64,000 nt of DNA from contig JAGWXD010000014.1 in the NCBI GenBank assembly GCA_018970085.1, positions 1-64,000 of the forward strand, given 5' to 3'. The notes under the pieces are model-generated. The model saw only the letters and a list, made by a program, of their open reading frames with translations, made no database searches and was not told the DNA's origin. The position numbers and the translations under genes were made by a program. This DNA comes from Cyanobacteria bacterium REEB459 (GTDB lineage: Bacteria; Cyanobacteriota; Cyanobacteriia; Phormidesmidales; Phormidesmidaceae). Of this stretch, positions 53,941 to 62,814 are shown one piece after another. The stretch's first letter is position 1. Each line of letters opens with the position of its first letter.

Positions 53941-55245
53941 TCAGCCATACTCCTTTGGGCTCAGGCGATCGCCCTGCAGGGCAGTGACCACCAGCGTCGC
54001 CAGACGGGCGGCGGCCCCCCCTGGCCCCCGTAGCGATTGTAGGTCTGTCGTCATAGCCGCCAACTGTTCGGGATGGTTCAGATAGTCGATCACCTGGGTA
54101 GCCACCTGGTGGGGCTGGAGGGGGCCAATCAACTCGGGTACGATCGCCCGGCCAGCCCAGAGATTGGGCCAGGCAAATAGTCGACCCTGCCGATAAATCT
54201 GAGCCAGGATCAGGCGATTCATACCCCGGGCTAGCCCGTCGCCCACCAGGGGGAGATTGGCCAGCAACCCCGGCAGGCCATCCCAGGCCTTCATTACCTC
54301 CAATTTTTGGGTCGGCAACAAAACCAGCATGGGAACGGCCAGCGCCCCCAATTCTGCCGTATTGGCCCCCACTGTGGTGAGGCAAAGCCGAACCTGGCTG
54401 AGCAGATCGTAGGCCGGTTGGCTTGGCCACAGCCAGACCTCCAGCCCGGTGGCGGTTCGTAGGCGGGGTAGGCGATCGGCAGTGGCAACCAACTCCGCAG
54501 TGGTACAGCCCTCAAATAACAGGGTATCGGGGTTGGCATCGGGATTGGCAAATTGAGCCAGGGTCTCTAGGGTCAGCATAGGGGCAACGGGAATGACAAA
54601 AACGGTTTGGGGACGCTGGCGGTGAATAGCAGCGGCAGTAGCCAGGCAGAAGGGTAGGCCAAGGCTTAATTTAGCTGGCTTTGAACCTGGCATCAAGCCA
54701 ATTAATTCCTGGTCGGGGCTCAGCCCCAGGCGATCTCGAACGGGCTGAACCAGGGTCGGGTCGACGACAATATCGGCCATCAGGTCTCCAATCACCTCAT
54801 ATTTAGAGCGCCAGCGAGGTGATGCTGCCGCCACCACCTGGTGGTTCATACAGGCAATGCCATCTACCCACCTGGGCCAGCGCCCTTTCCATTCGGCGTA
54901 AACCACGATACGGTAACCCAGGCGTTTGCCGATCAAGACCGAATAGAGTTGATCACCCCCTAAAAACAGCACCACTCCCTGGGTATGCCAGTCCCAGTTA
55001 TCAGCGGTTTTACCCCTGAGCAGAAAGGGGAAAAAGTCCGCCGCCGCCTGTACCCGATCGACCCCTGGCAAGGCGGCGGCCATCGCGGCCTCTCGACCAC
55101 AGGCATTGGCGCAGGGAGACAGCACCACAGAAATGCGCACTGCCCCGGCATCGGGTAAGAGTACCCGCAGCGCCGCCACCACTGGCCGCACCCAGGTAGA
55201 GATCTCGCCGGGACCATTAGAGAGAATCAGAATATCGCAGGCCAT
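53941..55245 (-). CDS. LpxB-related glycosyltransferase-like protein
   Basis: The 434-residue protein resembles lipid-A-disaccharide synthase in overall layout (ILSNGPGEISTWVRPVVAALR, and in the second half LIGLMPGSKPAKLSLGLPF with the donor-binding region, then TTVGANTAELGALAVPMLVLLP). It belongs to a cyanobacterial and plastid-related branch and is not the true LpxB. The acceptor and donor are unknown. I use the ATG at 55245 (MACDILILSNG), since the upstream 24 codons overlap the divergent promoter region and look unrelated. Confidence 0.8.
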   Translation of the reverse strand: MACDILILSNGPGEISTWVRPVVAALRVLLPDAGAVRISVVLSPCANACGREAAMAAALPGVDRVQAAADFFPFLLRGKTADNWDWHTQGVVLFLGGDQLYSVLIGKRLGYRIVVYAEWKGRWPRWVDGIACMNHQVVAAASPRWRSKYEVIGDLMADIVVDPTLVQPVRDRLGLSPDQELIGLMPGSKPAKLSLGLPFCLATAAAIHRQRPQTVFVIPVAPMLTLETLAQFANPDANPDTLLFEGCTTAELVATADRLPRLRTATGLEVWLWPSQPAYDLLSQVRLCLTTVGANTAELGALAVPMLVLLPTQKLEVMKAWDGLPGLLANLPLVGDGLARGMNRLILAQIYRQGRLFAWPNLWAGRAIVPELIGPLQPHQVATQVIDYLNHPEQLAAMTTDLQSLRGPGGAAARLATLVVTALQGDRLSPKEYG

Positions 55246-55320
55246 GGCGGATTGTATTGGAGAATATAGAGGAACAGCGGTAGATTTGGATATCTTAGCG
55301 TTGTCGAGTCTTGCCAAACC

Positions 55321-56583
55321 ATGAGCCCCACCAGCCCTACTGATCCCGGTTCGGCCCCAGCCCCTGGGGGTCTGGGGGAAATTACCCGGCTATTTCTGCG
55401 CCTCGGGGCAATCGGATTTGGCGGCCCCCAGGCCCACATTGCCATGATTCACGATGAGGCGGTAGTGCGCCGGGGCTGGCTGGACGAGGCCCAATTTTTA
55501 GAAGGGGTGGCGGTCTGCGAAATGTTACCGGGCCCGGCCTCGACCCAAATGGGCATTTACACCGGTTACCTGCGGGCCGGTCCTCTGGGAGCCTTGGTGG
55601 CCGGCACCTGCTTTATTTTGCCAGCCTTTATCATTGTCCTCGCCCTTTCCTGGGCCTACTTCCGCTTTCAAGGAGTGCCCCAAATTACGGCTTTATTTTT
55701 TGGCATCTCCCCCGTAGTCATTGCGATTATCCTGGCCTTTTGCTGGAAGCAGGGCCAAAAGGTAATTCGGGACGCACCAGCGGTGGCGATCGCCCTCACC
55801 GTTGGCCTGATCCACGCATACCTGCAAACCAGCGTATTGGTTTTACTGTTATTAGCGGGACTGGCAGGGCTGGTGTTCTACCCGCCCCCCCGGTCTGGTC
55901 CTGGTACAACCACTAACCAGCAGCTCTGGTGGATACCCTGGCCGGGCCTGCTGCCGGTGACCACAGCGGTTACTCAGGTACCGCCAGAAACCTTGTCGGT
56001 GGCTAGCTTTTGGGGATTGGATCGAATTCAAGCCTATGGTTTACCCCTAATGGGATTCTTCCTAGAGGTAGGGATATCTATTTTTGGCGGTGGCCTGGTG
56101 ATCATTCCCCTATTAGAGTCCACTGTGGTTAGCCAGTTTCACTGGTTGACCCACAGTGAGTTTATTGATGGAGTTGCCCTGGGTAGCATTACCCCTGGCC
56201 CTGTGGTGATTACCGCCGCCTTTGTGGGGTATAAGGTGGCTGGGGCCCTGGGGGCCCTGGCGGCCACTGTCGGTATTTTTGCCCCATCCTTTGCCATAAT
56301 TATGGTGGCCTCACCCTTTTTACGGCGGCTACGCCAGCGACGCTGGGTAAAAAGTTTTCTTCAAGGGGTGATGCCAGCGGTCCTGGCAGTTTTGGGGGTA
56401 GCCCTTCTAACCCTGGCCCGCCCTGCTTTGATCCAGGCTACCGGGCTGCGCACTGGGGTAGCTGTGATCATCGCCCTACTAGCCTGGATAGCCCTGGTGC
56501 GCTGGCGTCAACCAACCTGGCTACTAATTCCAGCCGGAGCGGTGGTGGGGTTAATCGCCGGTAGTTTACTCCTCCCTGGCTAA
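55321..56583 (+). CDS. chrA: Chromate transporter (long-chain ChrA type)
   Basis: This 420-residue membrane protein is composed of two homologous halves (about residues 20-190 and 230-415) as in the long ChrA family, which exports chromate. The first half shows IGFGGPQAHIAMIHDE and LPGPASTQMGIYTGYL; the second shows GISIFGGGLVIIPLLE and ITPGPVVITAAFVGYK. About ten membrane helices are visible. No chrB or other resistance gene lies next to it, so its role may be in general anion export. It is divergent from the LpxB-like gene with a gap of about 75 bp. Confidence 0.93.
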   Translation: MSPTSPTDPGSAPAPGGLGEITRLFLRLGAIGFGGPQAHIAMIHDEAVVRRGWLDEAQFLEGVAVCEMLPGPASTQMGIYTGYLRAGPLGALVAGTCFILPAFIIVLALSWAYFRFQGVPQITALFFGISPVVIAIILAFCWKQGQKVIRDAPAVAIALTVGLIHAYLQTSVLVLLLLAGLAGLVFYPPPRSGPGTTTNQQLWWIPWPGLLPVTTAVTQVPPETLSVASFWGLDRIQAYGLPLMGFFLEVGISIFGGGLVIIPLLESTVVSQFHWLTHSEFIDGVALGSITPGPVVITAAFVGYKVAGALGALAATVGIFAPSFAIIMVASPFLRRLRQRRWVKSFLQGVMPAVLAVLGVALLTLARPALIQATGLRTGVAVIIALLAWIALVRWRQPTWLLIPAGAVVGLIAGSLLLPG

Positions 56584-56614
56584 CGGCCTCCCCCGAAGAA
56601 CCGGATCCGTAGGA

Positions 56615-57619
56615 TCAGGAGTTTTCACTACCCAGGTTGGTAAGCCACTGGTTTAAGGTGGCGAAGGTACTGCCATGCACCATCATGGGCGTCTCGTAGC
56701 CCTTCAGTAGAACACTGTGGGGTTGAAATATGGACTCACTCACCCCCAGGGCTTGCATCCGTGCGTAGGTGCTTTCCCCAATGGCAACATCTAACCCTGA
56801 GGTTTTGGTAGAGGACTCTAAGCGAAAGGCAGCATTAACCGCATCACCGATGGGGGTATAGTCGGGATGATCGCCGGAGCCAGTATTACCCACCATGGCA
56901 TAGCCCGTATTTAGACCTGCCCCAATTCGCAGCGGAAAAGGCAGGGGAAACTGGTGATGGAGGGTGTTACTCATCTGAGCTAGCGCACTGACTGCCTCTA
57001 AAATCCGATGAATCTCTACAGCGGTGGCCGTTGAGTCTTCTGAACTGTGGACCCAAACCGCCATAACCGCATCACCAATGTATTTGTCAATACCGCTGCC
57101 GTGCTGGCCAATGATTTCACCAGCCCGCCGGAACCAGGTACCGATCGCCTCCGCCAGAACTTTTTCATCGATCTGCCGGGCCATCACGGTAAAGTCACGA
57201 ATATCTACGACCATTACCGAAATCAACCGACGCACGTGAAGCATGGCGGTGGGCAAAGAAAGCTTTTCCCGATTGGGCCTCAATTTTGAAGTAGCAGGAT
57301 CAACCAGTTTGGGACTAAAAAAGTGCAGCTCGGTTTGACCAAAAACAATCAGGTCACCGTCTTTTAATATCACAGGGACCGTTACCCGCCGTCCATTTAC
57401 AAAGCTACCGTTGCGGCTGCCCAGATCGATCAGGTAAAATTGGCCGCTGTCGATAGCCTGGAACATAGCATGGTTACGAGAAATCCAGCGATCGGGTAAC
57501 ACCAGGTTGTTATCATCACTGCGGCCAACGGTCCAGTAATGAACATCCTGTAGAGGTAAATACCGATGACCAGAGGCAGTACTCAGGGCTAAATACGGAC
57601 TTAATTGGGAAATCACCAC
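56615..57619 (-). CDS. Adenylate cyclase with N-terminal FHA domain
   Basis: The 334-residue protein joins an FHA domain (about residues 28-100: VGRSDDNNLV, WISRNHAMF, LGSRNGSFVNG), which reads phosphothreonine, to a class III nucleotide cyclase domain (about 128-320). Metal-binding Asp139 (VVDIRDFT) and Asp183 (YIGDAVMAVW) are present. Lys179 and the GDAVNAAFRLE segment, with Asn and Arg, are consistent with adenylate rather than guanylate cyclase. No membrane helix is seen. The enzyme would couple Ser/Thr kinase signals to cAMP. It is the second FHA protein in this window. Confidence 0.9.
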   Translation of the reverse strand: MVISQLSPYLALSTASGHRYLPLQDVHYWTVGRSDDNNLVLPDRWISRNHAMFQAIDSGQFYLIDLGSRNGSFVNGRRVTVPVILKDGDLIVFGQTELHFFSPKLVDPATSKLRPNREKLSLPTAMLHVRRLISVMVVDIRDFTVMARQIDEKVLAEAIGTWFRRAGEIIGQHGSGIDKYIGDAVMAVWVHSSEDSTATAVEIHRILEAVSALAQMSNTLHHQFPLPFPLRIGAGLNTGYAMVGNTGSGDHPDYTPIGDAVNAAFRLESSTKTSGLDVAIGESTYARMQALGVSESIFQPHSVLLKGYETPMMVHGSTFATLNQWLTNLGSENS

Positions 57620-57899
57620 GATAGCTCAACAATAACGCCAGGGAAAACGCTAAGCAAATGGTTAGATGCCCACCCTCAATAAGCTTAGCCTTTTACTCGT
57701 TAAGTAGGCATAAAAACTGATTGTGTAGCTTAATTATGTATCTTACTAAGGATGTATCTTAATAAAGACAACCTCAGTTCTAGGGTACCGGATCACCCAA
57801 CCGTGACCACCTTGGGCGTTGACAGGGTAACGTACTAGCGCCATCCCCGGTTGGGGTCTGGCTTTAGGGAATAGCCCAGATTGCCAGGGTCGCACTGCC
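57620..57899. other. Region with direct repeats and a coding-like extension
   Basis: This 280-bp stretch contains a 10-bp direct repeat ATGTATCTTA (57736-57745 and 57752-57761, 16-bp period) and an inverted pair GCTAAGC/GCTTAGC (57649-57655 and 57683-57689). The part 57746-57899 is an open minus-strand frame of coding-like composition which could be the tail of the neighbouring gene; see the next entry. I see nothing else. Confidence 0.4.
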
Positions 57900-57943
57900 C
57901 TAATCCGATCCCCCCCAACTCCAAGTGGGACCCCGGCGATCAA
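57746..57943 (-). pseudogene. Coding-like frame possibly separated from its gene by a frameshift
   Basis: A 65-codon minus-strand frame (ending QGGHGWVIRYPRTEVVFIKIHP) begins inside the previous coding sequence and extends 154 bp past its stop. The two frames meet at a run of seven C (plus strand, 57910-57916). Removal of one base there would join the frames into a protein of about 220 residues. Either this is a sequencing or biological frameshift, or a separate short frame with no function. Its amino-acid content looks protein-like, but I know no homologue. Confidence 0.35.
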
Positions 57944-58409
57944 CTCCGGCCTGGGTAATGACGGTCGTATAGTTATTCGGATCCCGTAAACCCGTCATAT
58001 CCAGAATCAGGTAAGCCTTGCCGTCCATGAAGCGCATACGGATATAGGAATGCCCCTGATAGGCTCCACCCTCCACTCTTACCATTCCCGCCGCCGCCTG
58101 GCATTGGCGGTAAGGGGGGGTCAGGGTGCCGACCCAGGTAACACTGAAGGGAGTCCTTTCGGCCAGGGTAATGGCGCTGGCGATCGCCCTGAGATCGGCA
58201 TTGCCATCGATACCGTAACTGCCTTCCCGGTAGGGCTGGTAGGTTTCTGTCACCGTGATCGTGTCGGGACAGCGACTGGTGGGGCTAGTGGAGCGGGAAA
58301 GCAGTTGGAAAACCTGGAGCTCGATGGTACCGGCGATCGCCCTACCGGCGAAAAGACTGGATAGGACTACAACCCCCATGCCTAGGATTGTCCATGGCTT
58401 TAGTAACAT
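57900..58409 (-). CDS. Secreted protein of unknown function
   Basis: This 169-residue protein has a signal peptide (hydrophobic segment at residues 6-21, cleavage likely after GRAIA). The mature part has two Cys residues that may form a disulfide (CPDT and RQCQ), and strands such as DTITVTETYQPYREG and HSYIRMRFMDGKAYLILDM. No named domain is recognised. I use the ATG at 58409 as start because the signal peptide begins there. The end at WGGSD may be native, since such short ends occur in small secreted proteins, or premature because of the nearby base run. Confidence 0.7.
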   Translation of the reverse strand: MLLKPWTILGMGVVVLSSLFAGRAIAGTIELQVFQLLSRSTSPTSRCPDTITVTETYQPYREGSYGIDGNADLRAIASAITLAERTPFSVTWVGTLTPPYRQCQAAAGMVRVEGGAYQGHSYIRMRFMDGKAYLILDMTGLRDPNNYTTVITQAGVDRRGPTWSWGGSD

Positions 58410-58443
58410 TGTTCCAACCTTTTCAAATGTAGTCTCAACACCC

Positions 58444-58932
58444 ATGATACCGATTCGTGCCTACAGATCACAGGACTGGCCCCAGCTCTGGTCAATTCTG
58501 GAGCCTATTTTCAGGGCTGGCGAGACCTACGTGTTTGATCCAGACATTTCGGCAGCGGAGGCCCAGGGAATTTGGGTGGATACCCCTCCCCTCACCTTTG
58601 TGGCGGAAGATAGCCACGCTCAAATTGTGGGCAGCTATTACCTCAAACCCAATCAGCCCGGTTTAGGGTCCCATGTGTGCAACTGTGGCTATGTAGTGGC
58701 CGAGGCGGCTCGGGGGCAGGGCATCGGTGCGGCCCTTTGCCACCATTCCCAGGTCATAGCCAGGGCAGAGGGGTTTCGGGCCATGCAGTTTAATCTGGTG
58801 GTGGCCACCAACCATAGGGCGGTTCACCTATGGCAAAAACTCGGTTTCGAGGTGGTGGGTAGGCTACCCGCCGCCTTTAATCATCGCCGCTACGGCTACG
58901 TCGATGCCCTGGTGATGTACAAGTCACTCTGA
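58444..58932 (+). CDS. GNAT-family N-acetyltransferase
   Basis: This 162-residue protein is a single GNAT domain. IRAYRSQDWPQLWSIL opens it, VVAEAARGQGIGAALCHHS is the acetyl-CoA loop (R-G-Q-G-I-G), and NHRAVHLWQKLGFEVVGRLP is the characteristic end. Substrates of such small GNATs vary and cannot be told. The ATG at 58444 gives the normal family start. It is divergent from the secreted protein and overlaps trmD by nine bases at the 3' ends. Confidence 0.92.
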   Translation: MIPIRAYRSQDWPQLWSILEPIFRAGETYVFDPDISAAEAQGIWVDTPPLTFVAEDSHAQIVGSYYLKPNQPGLGSHVCNCGYVVAEAARGQGIGAALCHHSQVIARAEGFRAMQFNLVVATNHRAVHLWQKLGFEVVGRLPAAFNHRRYGYVDALVMYKSL

Positions 58933-59652
58933 GTTTTGCTGTTGCTGCCAGCGCTGGTACAGGTCGGGACGGCGAACCCGGGTGCGATCGATCTGTTGTT
59001 GCCGCCGCCAAGCCTGGATTGCCTGGTGATTCCCCGATCGCAGCACGGCAGGCACCTCCCAGCCCCGAAACTGAGCCGGTCGAGTGTAGTGGGGATAGTC
59101 TAGCAACAGGTTTTGAAAACTATCCTGGGCCACGGAGTCGGCTTTGCCTACGGTGCCTGGTAGTAAACGAATCACCCCATTCAGCAGGGCTAGGGCGGGC
59201 ACTTCCCCGCAGGTCAAAACAAAATCCCCCAGGGAGACCTCCCGGGTCAGCAGGTGGGTGACGCGCTCGTCTACCCCTTCGTAGTGACCACAAATCAGCA
59301 CCACCTGATCACAGCGACTGGCCAGGTGGTGAAATAAATTTTGGTCCATCAGTTCTCCCTGGGGACTGAATAAAATTATCTCCCGTTCAGACCCTGGGGG
59401 CAGGGACTCAACGGCAGCAAAGATGGGATCGGGCTTCATTACCATACCGACGCCACCACCGTAGGGTTCGTCGTCAACTCGGTGGTGTTTATCCGTAGTA
59501 AAGTCTCGCGGGTTGGTAAGATAAACTTCGGCGATTTGGCGATCCAGGGCCTTGCTAATCAGGCCTGAAGCCAGGGGAGAGGTGAAGAAATCTGGAAACA
59601 GGGTGATCACATCAAACCTGAGGGCCGATAGCCCGTCGACGCTGGGGTTCAT
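58924..59652 (-). CDS. trmD: tRNA (guanine-37-N1)-methyltransferase
   Basis: TrmD methylates G37 next to the anticodon of several tRNAs and prevents frameshifting in translation. The 242-residue protein has the family blocks FDVITLFPDFF, VDDEPYGGGVGMVMKPDP, ICGHYEGVDERV and the knot region SLGDFVLTCGEVPAL. The last 15 residues are Gln-rich. Its 3' end overlaps the convergent acetyltransferase gene by nine bases. Confidence 0.97.
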   Translation of the reverse strand: MNPSVDGLSALRFDVITLFPDFFTSPLASGLISKALDRQIAEVYLTNPRDFTTDKHHRVDDEPYGGGVGMVMKPDPIFAAVESLPPGSEREIILFSPQGELMDQNLFHHLASRCDQVVLICGHYEGVDERVTHLLTREVSLGDFVLTCGEVPALALLNGVIRLLPGTVGKADSVAQDSFQNLLLDYPHYTRPAQFRGWEVPAVLRSGNHQAIQAWRRQQQIDRTRVRRPDLYQRWQQQQNSE

Positions 59653-59754
59653 GGCTGGATTCCTGACGGTAGGATGATCTTAAAGCTTAAATCTTGTCTA
59701 TCATGCAGCAAGACAGTCCAGGCCCTATTCCTGAGTCCTTTGGTTAAGTAATCC

Positions 59755-60570
59755 ATGTCCCCTGTTATGCAACATGCCATATTAGCCGTTGGTGGTGCAG
59801 AAGATAAAGTTCACGGCAAGGAAATTCTGCACACCTTCTTTGAGCGAGCCGGCGGAACCGCCGCTTGCATTGGCATTATTCCCTGTGCTTCCAGGGATCC
59901 GGTGGCGATCGCTGGACGCTATGAGCAGATCTTCACCGCCATGGGGGCAAGCCAGATCGCCATTATGGATATTCGCGATCGCACCCAGGGGGAGGACCCA
60001 GCCTGGAAAACCGTCCTGGAGCCCTGCACCGGGGTGTTTATTACCGGCGGCGACCAGGTGCGCCTGTGTGGACTGTTGGCCGACACGCCCCTGATTGATT
60101 CCATCCGGCAGCTAGCCCAACTGGGCCAGCTGACTCTGGCGGGCACTAGTGCGGGAGCGGCGGTCATGGGTCACCATATGATTGCCGGCGGTGGCAGCGG
60201 CGAGACCCCCCACCGCTCCCTGGTGGATATGGCTCTGGGACTGGGGTTTGTACCGGAGGTGATTGTGGATCAGCATTTCCATAACCGCAATCGCATGGCT
60301 CGACTGATGAGTGCCATTGCCATGCAGCCCGATCGCCTGGGCCTGGGGATTGACGAAGATACCTGTGCCCTGTTTGAAGGTCATGGTCGCTTTCAGGTGA
60401 TTGGTAAGGGGGTGGTGGCGGTGGTAGATGCCGCCGCCATTACCCATACCAATGCCACCGATGTAGGGCCGGAGGAGCCGATCGGGCTCCATGGTCTACG
60501 GGTTCACCTGCTGGCCCATGGCGATCGCTTTGATCTCACCCATCGTCGGGTTCTAGCAGCCCTCTGCTGA
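59755..60570 (+). CDS. cphB: Cyanophycinase
   Basis: The enzyme is a serine-type exopeptidase that cleaves cyanophycin, the Asp-Arg storage polymer, to beta-Asp-Arg dipeptides. The 271-residue length equals that of the well-known cyanobacterial enzyme. The nucleophile elbow is GTSAGAA with Ser132, and FITGGDQVRLCGLL and VDQHFHNRNRMARL are conserved active-site surroundings. The cyanophycin synthetase gene, often next to cphB, is not present downstream in this window; a convergent kinase gene follows instead. Confidence 0.95.
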   Translation: MSPVMQHAILAVGGAEDKVHGKEILHTFFERAGGTAACIGIIPCASRDPVAIAGRYEQIFTAMGASQIAIMDIRDRTQGEDPAWKTVLEPCTGVFITGGDQVRLCGLLADTPLIDSIRQLAQLGQLTLAGTSAGAAVMGHHMIAGGGSGETPHRSLVDMALGLGFVPEVIVDQHFHNRNRMARLMSAIAMQPDRLGLGIDEDTCALFEGHGRFQVIGKGVVAVVDAAAITHTNATDVGPEEPIGLHGLRVHLLAHGDRFDLTHRRVLAALC

Positions 60571-60583
60571 GCCCGGGGGCTGC

Positions 60584-62683
60584 CTAGGGATCGGACCCAG
60601 GCATCTGCCATAGGCGAATTTGAGAAGGACTGCCACCAATGGTCACCAGCTGTCGACTATTGGGCAATAGGGCAAAGCGCCAGACATCGGTGGTAAATCC
60701 ACTGATCTGGTCAGCCCCTGGGCAGATCTGGGACTGCCGGTCCCCTAGGTGCCAGCGCACCATGGTTGGCACATTCTGTGCAATCCAGACCTGGTCTTCA
60801 CCGCGGGGCCCTAATTCCAGGCTGTTTACTATGGTTTTCTGGTTTGTCTTTAAAGTGGCCCTCAAAGTTGCCCCTTGGGGCCCAGCTACCCGGTCCCAAA
60901 GGGTCACAGTACCGTCTACCGACCCTGCTACCAGGGTGCGATCATCGTGGCTGATGGCCAGATAGTTGATCAGAGCACCCGAACCCTCCAGGGTGACTGG
61001 GGCCAGGGTAGCCGGCGGGGCGGGCTGGTCGGCGGTGCTTAGATCCCAAAGCTGCAGTGCCTTGCCAGCGCTGACTAAAAGCCTATCATCGCGGCTAAAC
61101 AATAGATCATTTACAGTGCCGTCAGCTTTGAGGGTGAGACGGGGGCTCTGCCCCGAGGACAGCGGCAAAGACCAGAGTTTAATAGTGCCATCACCATCGG
61201 CGCTAGCCAGAAATTTATTGTCACCCCTAACCTCCAGAGCGTTGATCGGCACCTCATGGGCATTGCTAATCACCCCTATGGCTTCGCCCTCGGGCAGAGA
61301 CCAGAGGCGCAGGGTGCGATCGTCACCGGCGCTGATCAGACTGTTCTGGTCTGTGGTCAGGGCCAGGGCTTTGACCACGTTGGTGTGTTGAGTCAGAGAA
61401 CGAATCTGTTTCTTCCTGGTCGGGTCCCAAAACCGAATGGTCTGGTCGTCACTGGCGGTAATCAACAGCTGACCCTGATGCCATAGTTTCAGGTCTTTGA
61501 TTTCTCCCCTATGACCGAGCAGCACCCCAGCGGGGGTCACCGCCAGGGACCTGGCGGTGCTGGGGAGGGAGCAGACAGGTGCAGTACCCCGACGGCTGAG
61601 ACCATACCAGCCTAAGGGCAGGGCCAGGCCAGCCAGACCCACCACCACCCAGATCGAAATCCCAAGCCGGCAACGCTTGGGGGCCGTAGGGTTGGGGCTG
61701 GTAACCGGCCAGTCGGGCAGGGCTGGGGGCGGGATGGGGGCAGCAGATTGGGTTGGCATCACCGGGTCTGGGGCCAATCGCACCTGGGCCAGGGCTTCTA
61801 GAATGGCCTGGGTGGTCTGGGGACGATGGGCAGCAGCGGTGGCGGTGAGCTGGTCAATCAAGTCCGCCAGGGCCGCAGAAATTTGGGGAGCGTAGGGACG
61901 CCAGTTAAACTGATTCGTACGGGAATCATAGATGGCAGGGTCATTGGGAGCTCTGGCGGTGACTAGATAAATCAGGGTGCGACCCATGGCATAGAAATCA
62001 GACTGGGGCACCGCCTGGCCCTGCTCCTGTTCGGGGGGAGTATAGCCCGCTGAGCTAACGGTGGTAATGCCACTGTCTCCCAGCTGGGCCAGGTAGGTTT
62101 GGGTCATTTCCCGGGCTGCTCCGAAGTCCACCAACACCAGTTGCCCGGAGGGTCGCAGCATAATATTGTCGGGCTTGATATCGCGATGAAAGTAATTCTG
62201 CCGGTGGATCAGGTGCAGTACATCGGTCAGTTGGGTAAGCCAGAGGATGGCTTGTTTTTCGCTAATCGGGTGATTACCCTGCTGCACCATCCACTGTTTC
62301 AGGTCAGGGCCATCGATTTTCTCCATGATTAAACAGTGACAGGGTTCGCTACTATCCTGGGGAAAATAGTGGAAATAGCCCCGGGGTTCGATCCGGGGTA
62401 CCCCGGGATGGTTGAGACGGCTCAGAACCTCGCCCTCTCGTCGAAACAAATCGACTACCTTTTGATTGTGGTTATAGCTTGGCTTCAAGACCTTCAAGAT
62501 CTTCGGTATATTTTGGTCGTAGGCCTCATAGATCTGACCAAAGCCGGTCTGCTGACTGATCAGGCGCATAACCCGATAGCGCCCCTGCAACAGTAAACTA
62601 GAGCCACAGGCCGCGCAATGGGCCTGGGTGCCATTATCGGCATGGTTTGGTTGGGGACAGCGCGGGTTAATACAGAGACTCAT
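60584..62683 (-). CDS. Ser/Thr protein kinase with zinc ribbon and C-terminal WD40 repeats
   Basis: The 699-residue protein has an N-terminal zinc ribbon (Cys4, Cys9, Cys23, Cys26), and then a Hanks-type kinase domain (about residues 36-300) with FHRDIKPDN (Asp168) and VDFGAA (Asp186), so it should be active. A Pro-rich linker and one membrane helix (about 341-358) follow. The C-terminus is a WD40 propeller of about six or seven blades (HRGEIKDLKLW, SDDQTIRFWD, ADGDGTIKLWSL). This is a common cyanobacterial layout, with the propeller probably outside the membrane as a sensor or binding platform. Its zinc-ribbon head has the same Cys4-x4-Cys9 start as the PP2C phosphatase at 13.2-15.5 kb. Confidence 0.92.
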   Translation of the reverse strand: MSLCINPRCPQPNHADNGTQAHCAACGSSLLLQGRYRVMRLISQQTGFGQIYEAYDQNIPKILKVLKPSYNHNQKVVDLFRREGEVLSRLNHPGVPRIEPRGYFHYFPQDSSEPCHCLIMEKIDGPDLKQWMVQQGNHPISEKQAILWLTQLTDVLHLIHRQNYFHRDIKPDNIMLRPSGQLVLVDFGAAREMTQTYLAQLGDSGITTVSSAGYTPPEQEQGQAVPQSDFYAMGRTLIYLVTARAPNDPAIYDSRTNQFNWRPYAPQISAALADLIDQLTATAAAHRPQTTQAILEALAQVRLAPDPVMPTQSAAPIPPPALPDWPVTSPNPTAPKRCRLGISIWVVVGLAGLALPLGWYGLSRRGTAPVCSLPSTARSLAVTPAGVLLGHRGEIKDLKLWHQGQLLITASDDQTIRFWDPTRKKQIRSLTQHTNVVKALALTTDQNSLISAGDDRTLRLWSLPEGEAIGVISNAHEVPINALEVRGDNKFLASADGDGTIKLWSLPLSSGQSPRLTLKADGTVNDLLFSRDDRLLVSAGKALQLWDLSTADQPAPPATLAPVTLEGSGALINYLAISHDDRTLVAGSVDGTVTLWDRVAGPQGATLRATLKTNQKTIVNSLELGPRGEDQVWIAQNVPTMVRWHLGDRQSQICPGADQISGFTTDVWRFALLPNSRQLVTIGGSPSQIRLWQMPGSDP

Positions 62684-62814
62684 AAGGTCCGATTAGAATA
62701 CATGCCGCCATGGTAAGCCAGTTTGACTAAATTCTGAGATCCCTGAGACTTTGCCCCTAGCTGCAGTAATTCCCTTAAAATTCAGGAGGTGGTTATCCTC
62801 CCTCTGCCTTCCCC

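Noticed and set aside
53921-54430. 169-codon frame on the minus strand rich in Gly, Pro and Arg
   Set aside because: It lies entirely within the LpxB-like gene in another frame, has low-complexity composition and no recognisable motif.
57736-57761. Ten-base direct repeat ATGTATCTTA with 16-bp period as a possible iteron
   Set aside because: There are only two copies and no replication or partition gene is nearby. It is more likely a chance AT-rich repeat or a promoter element.
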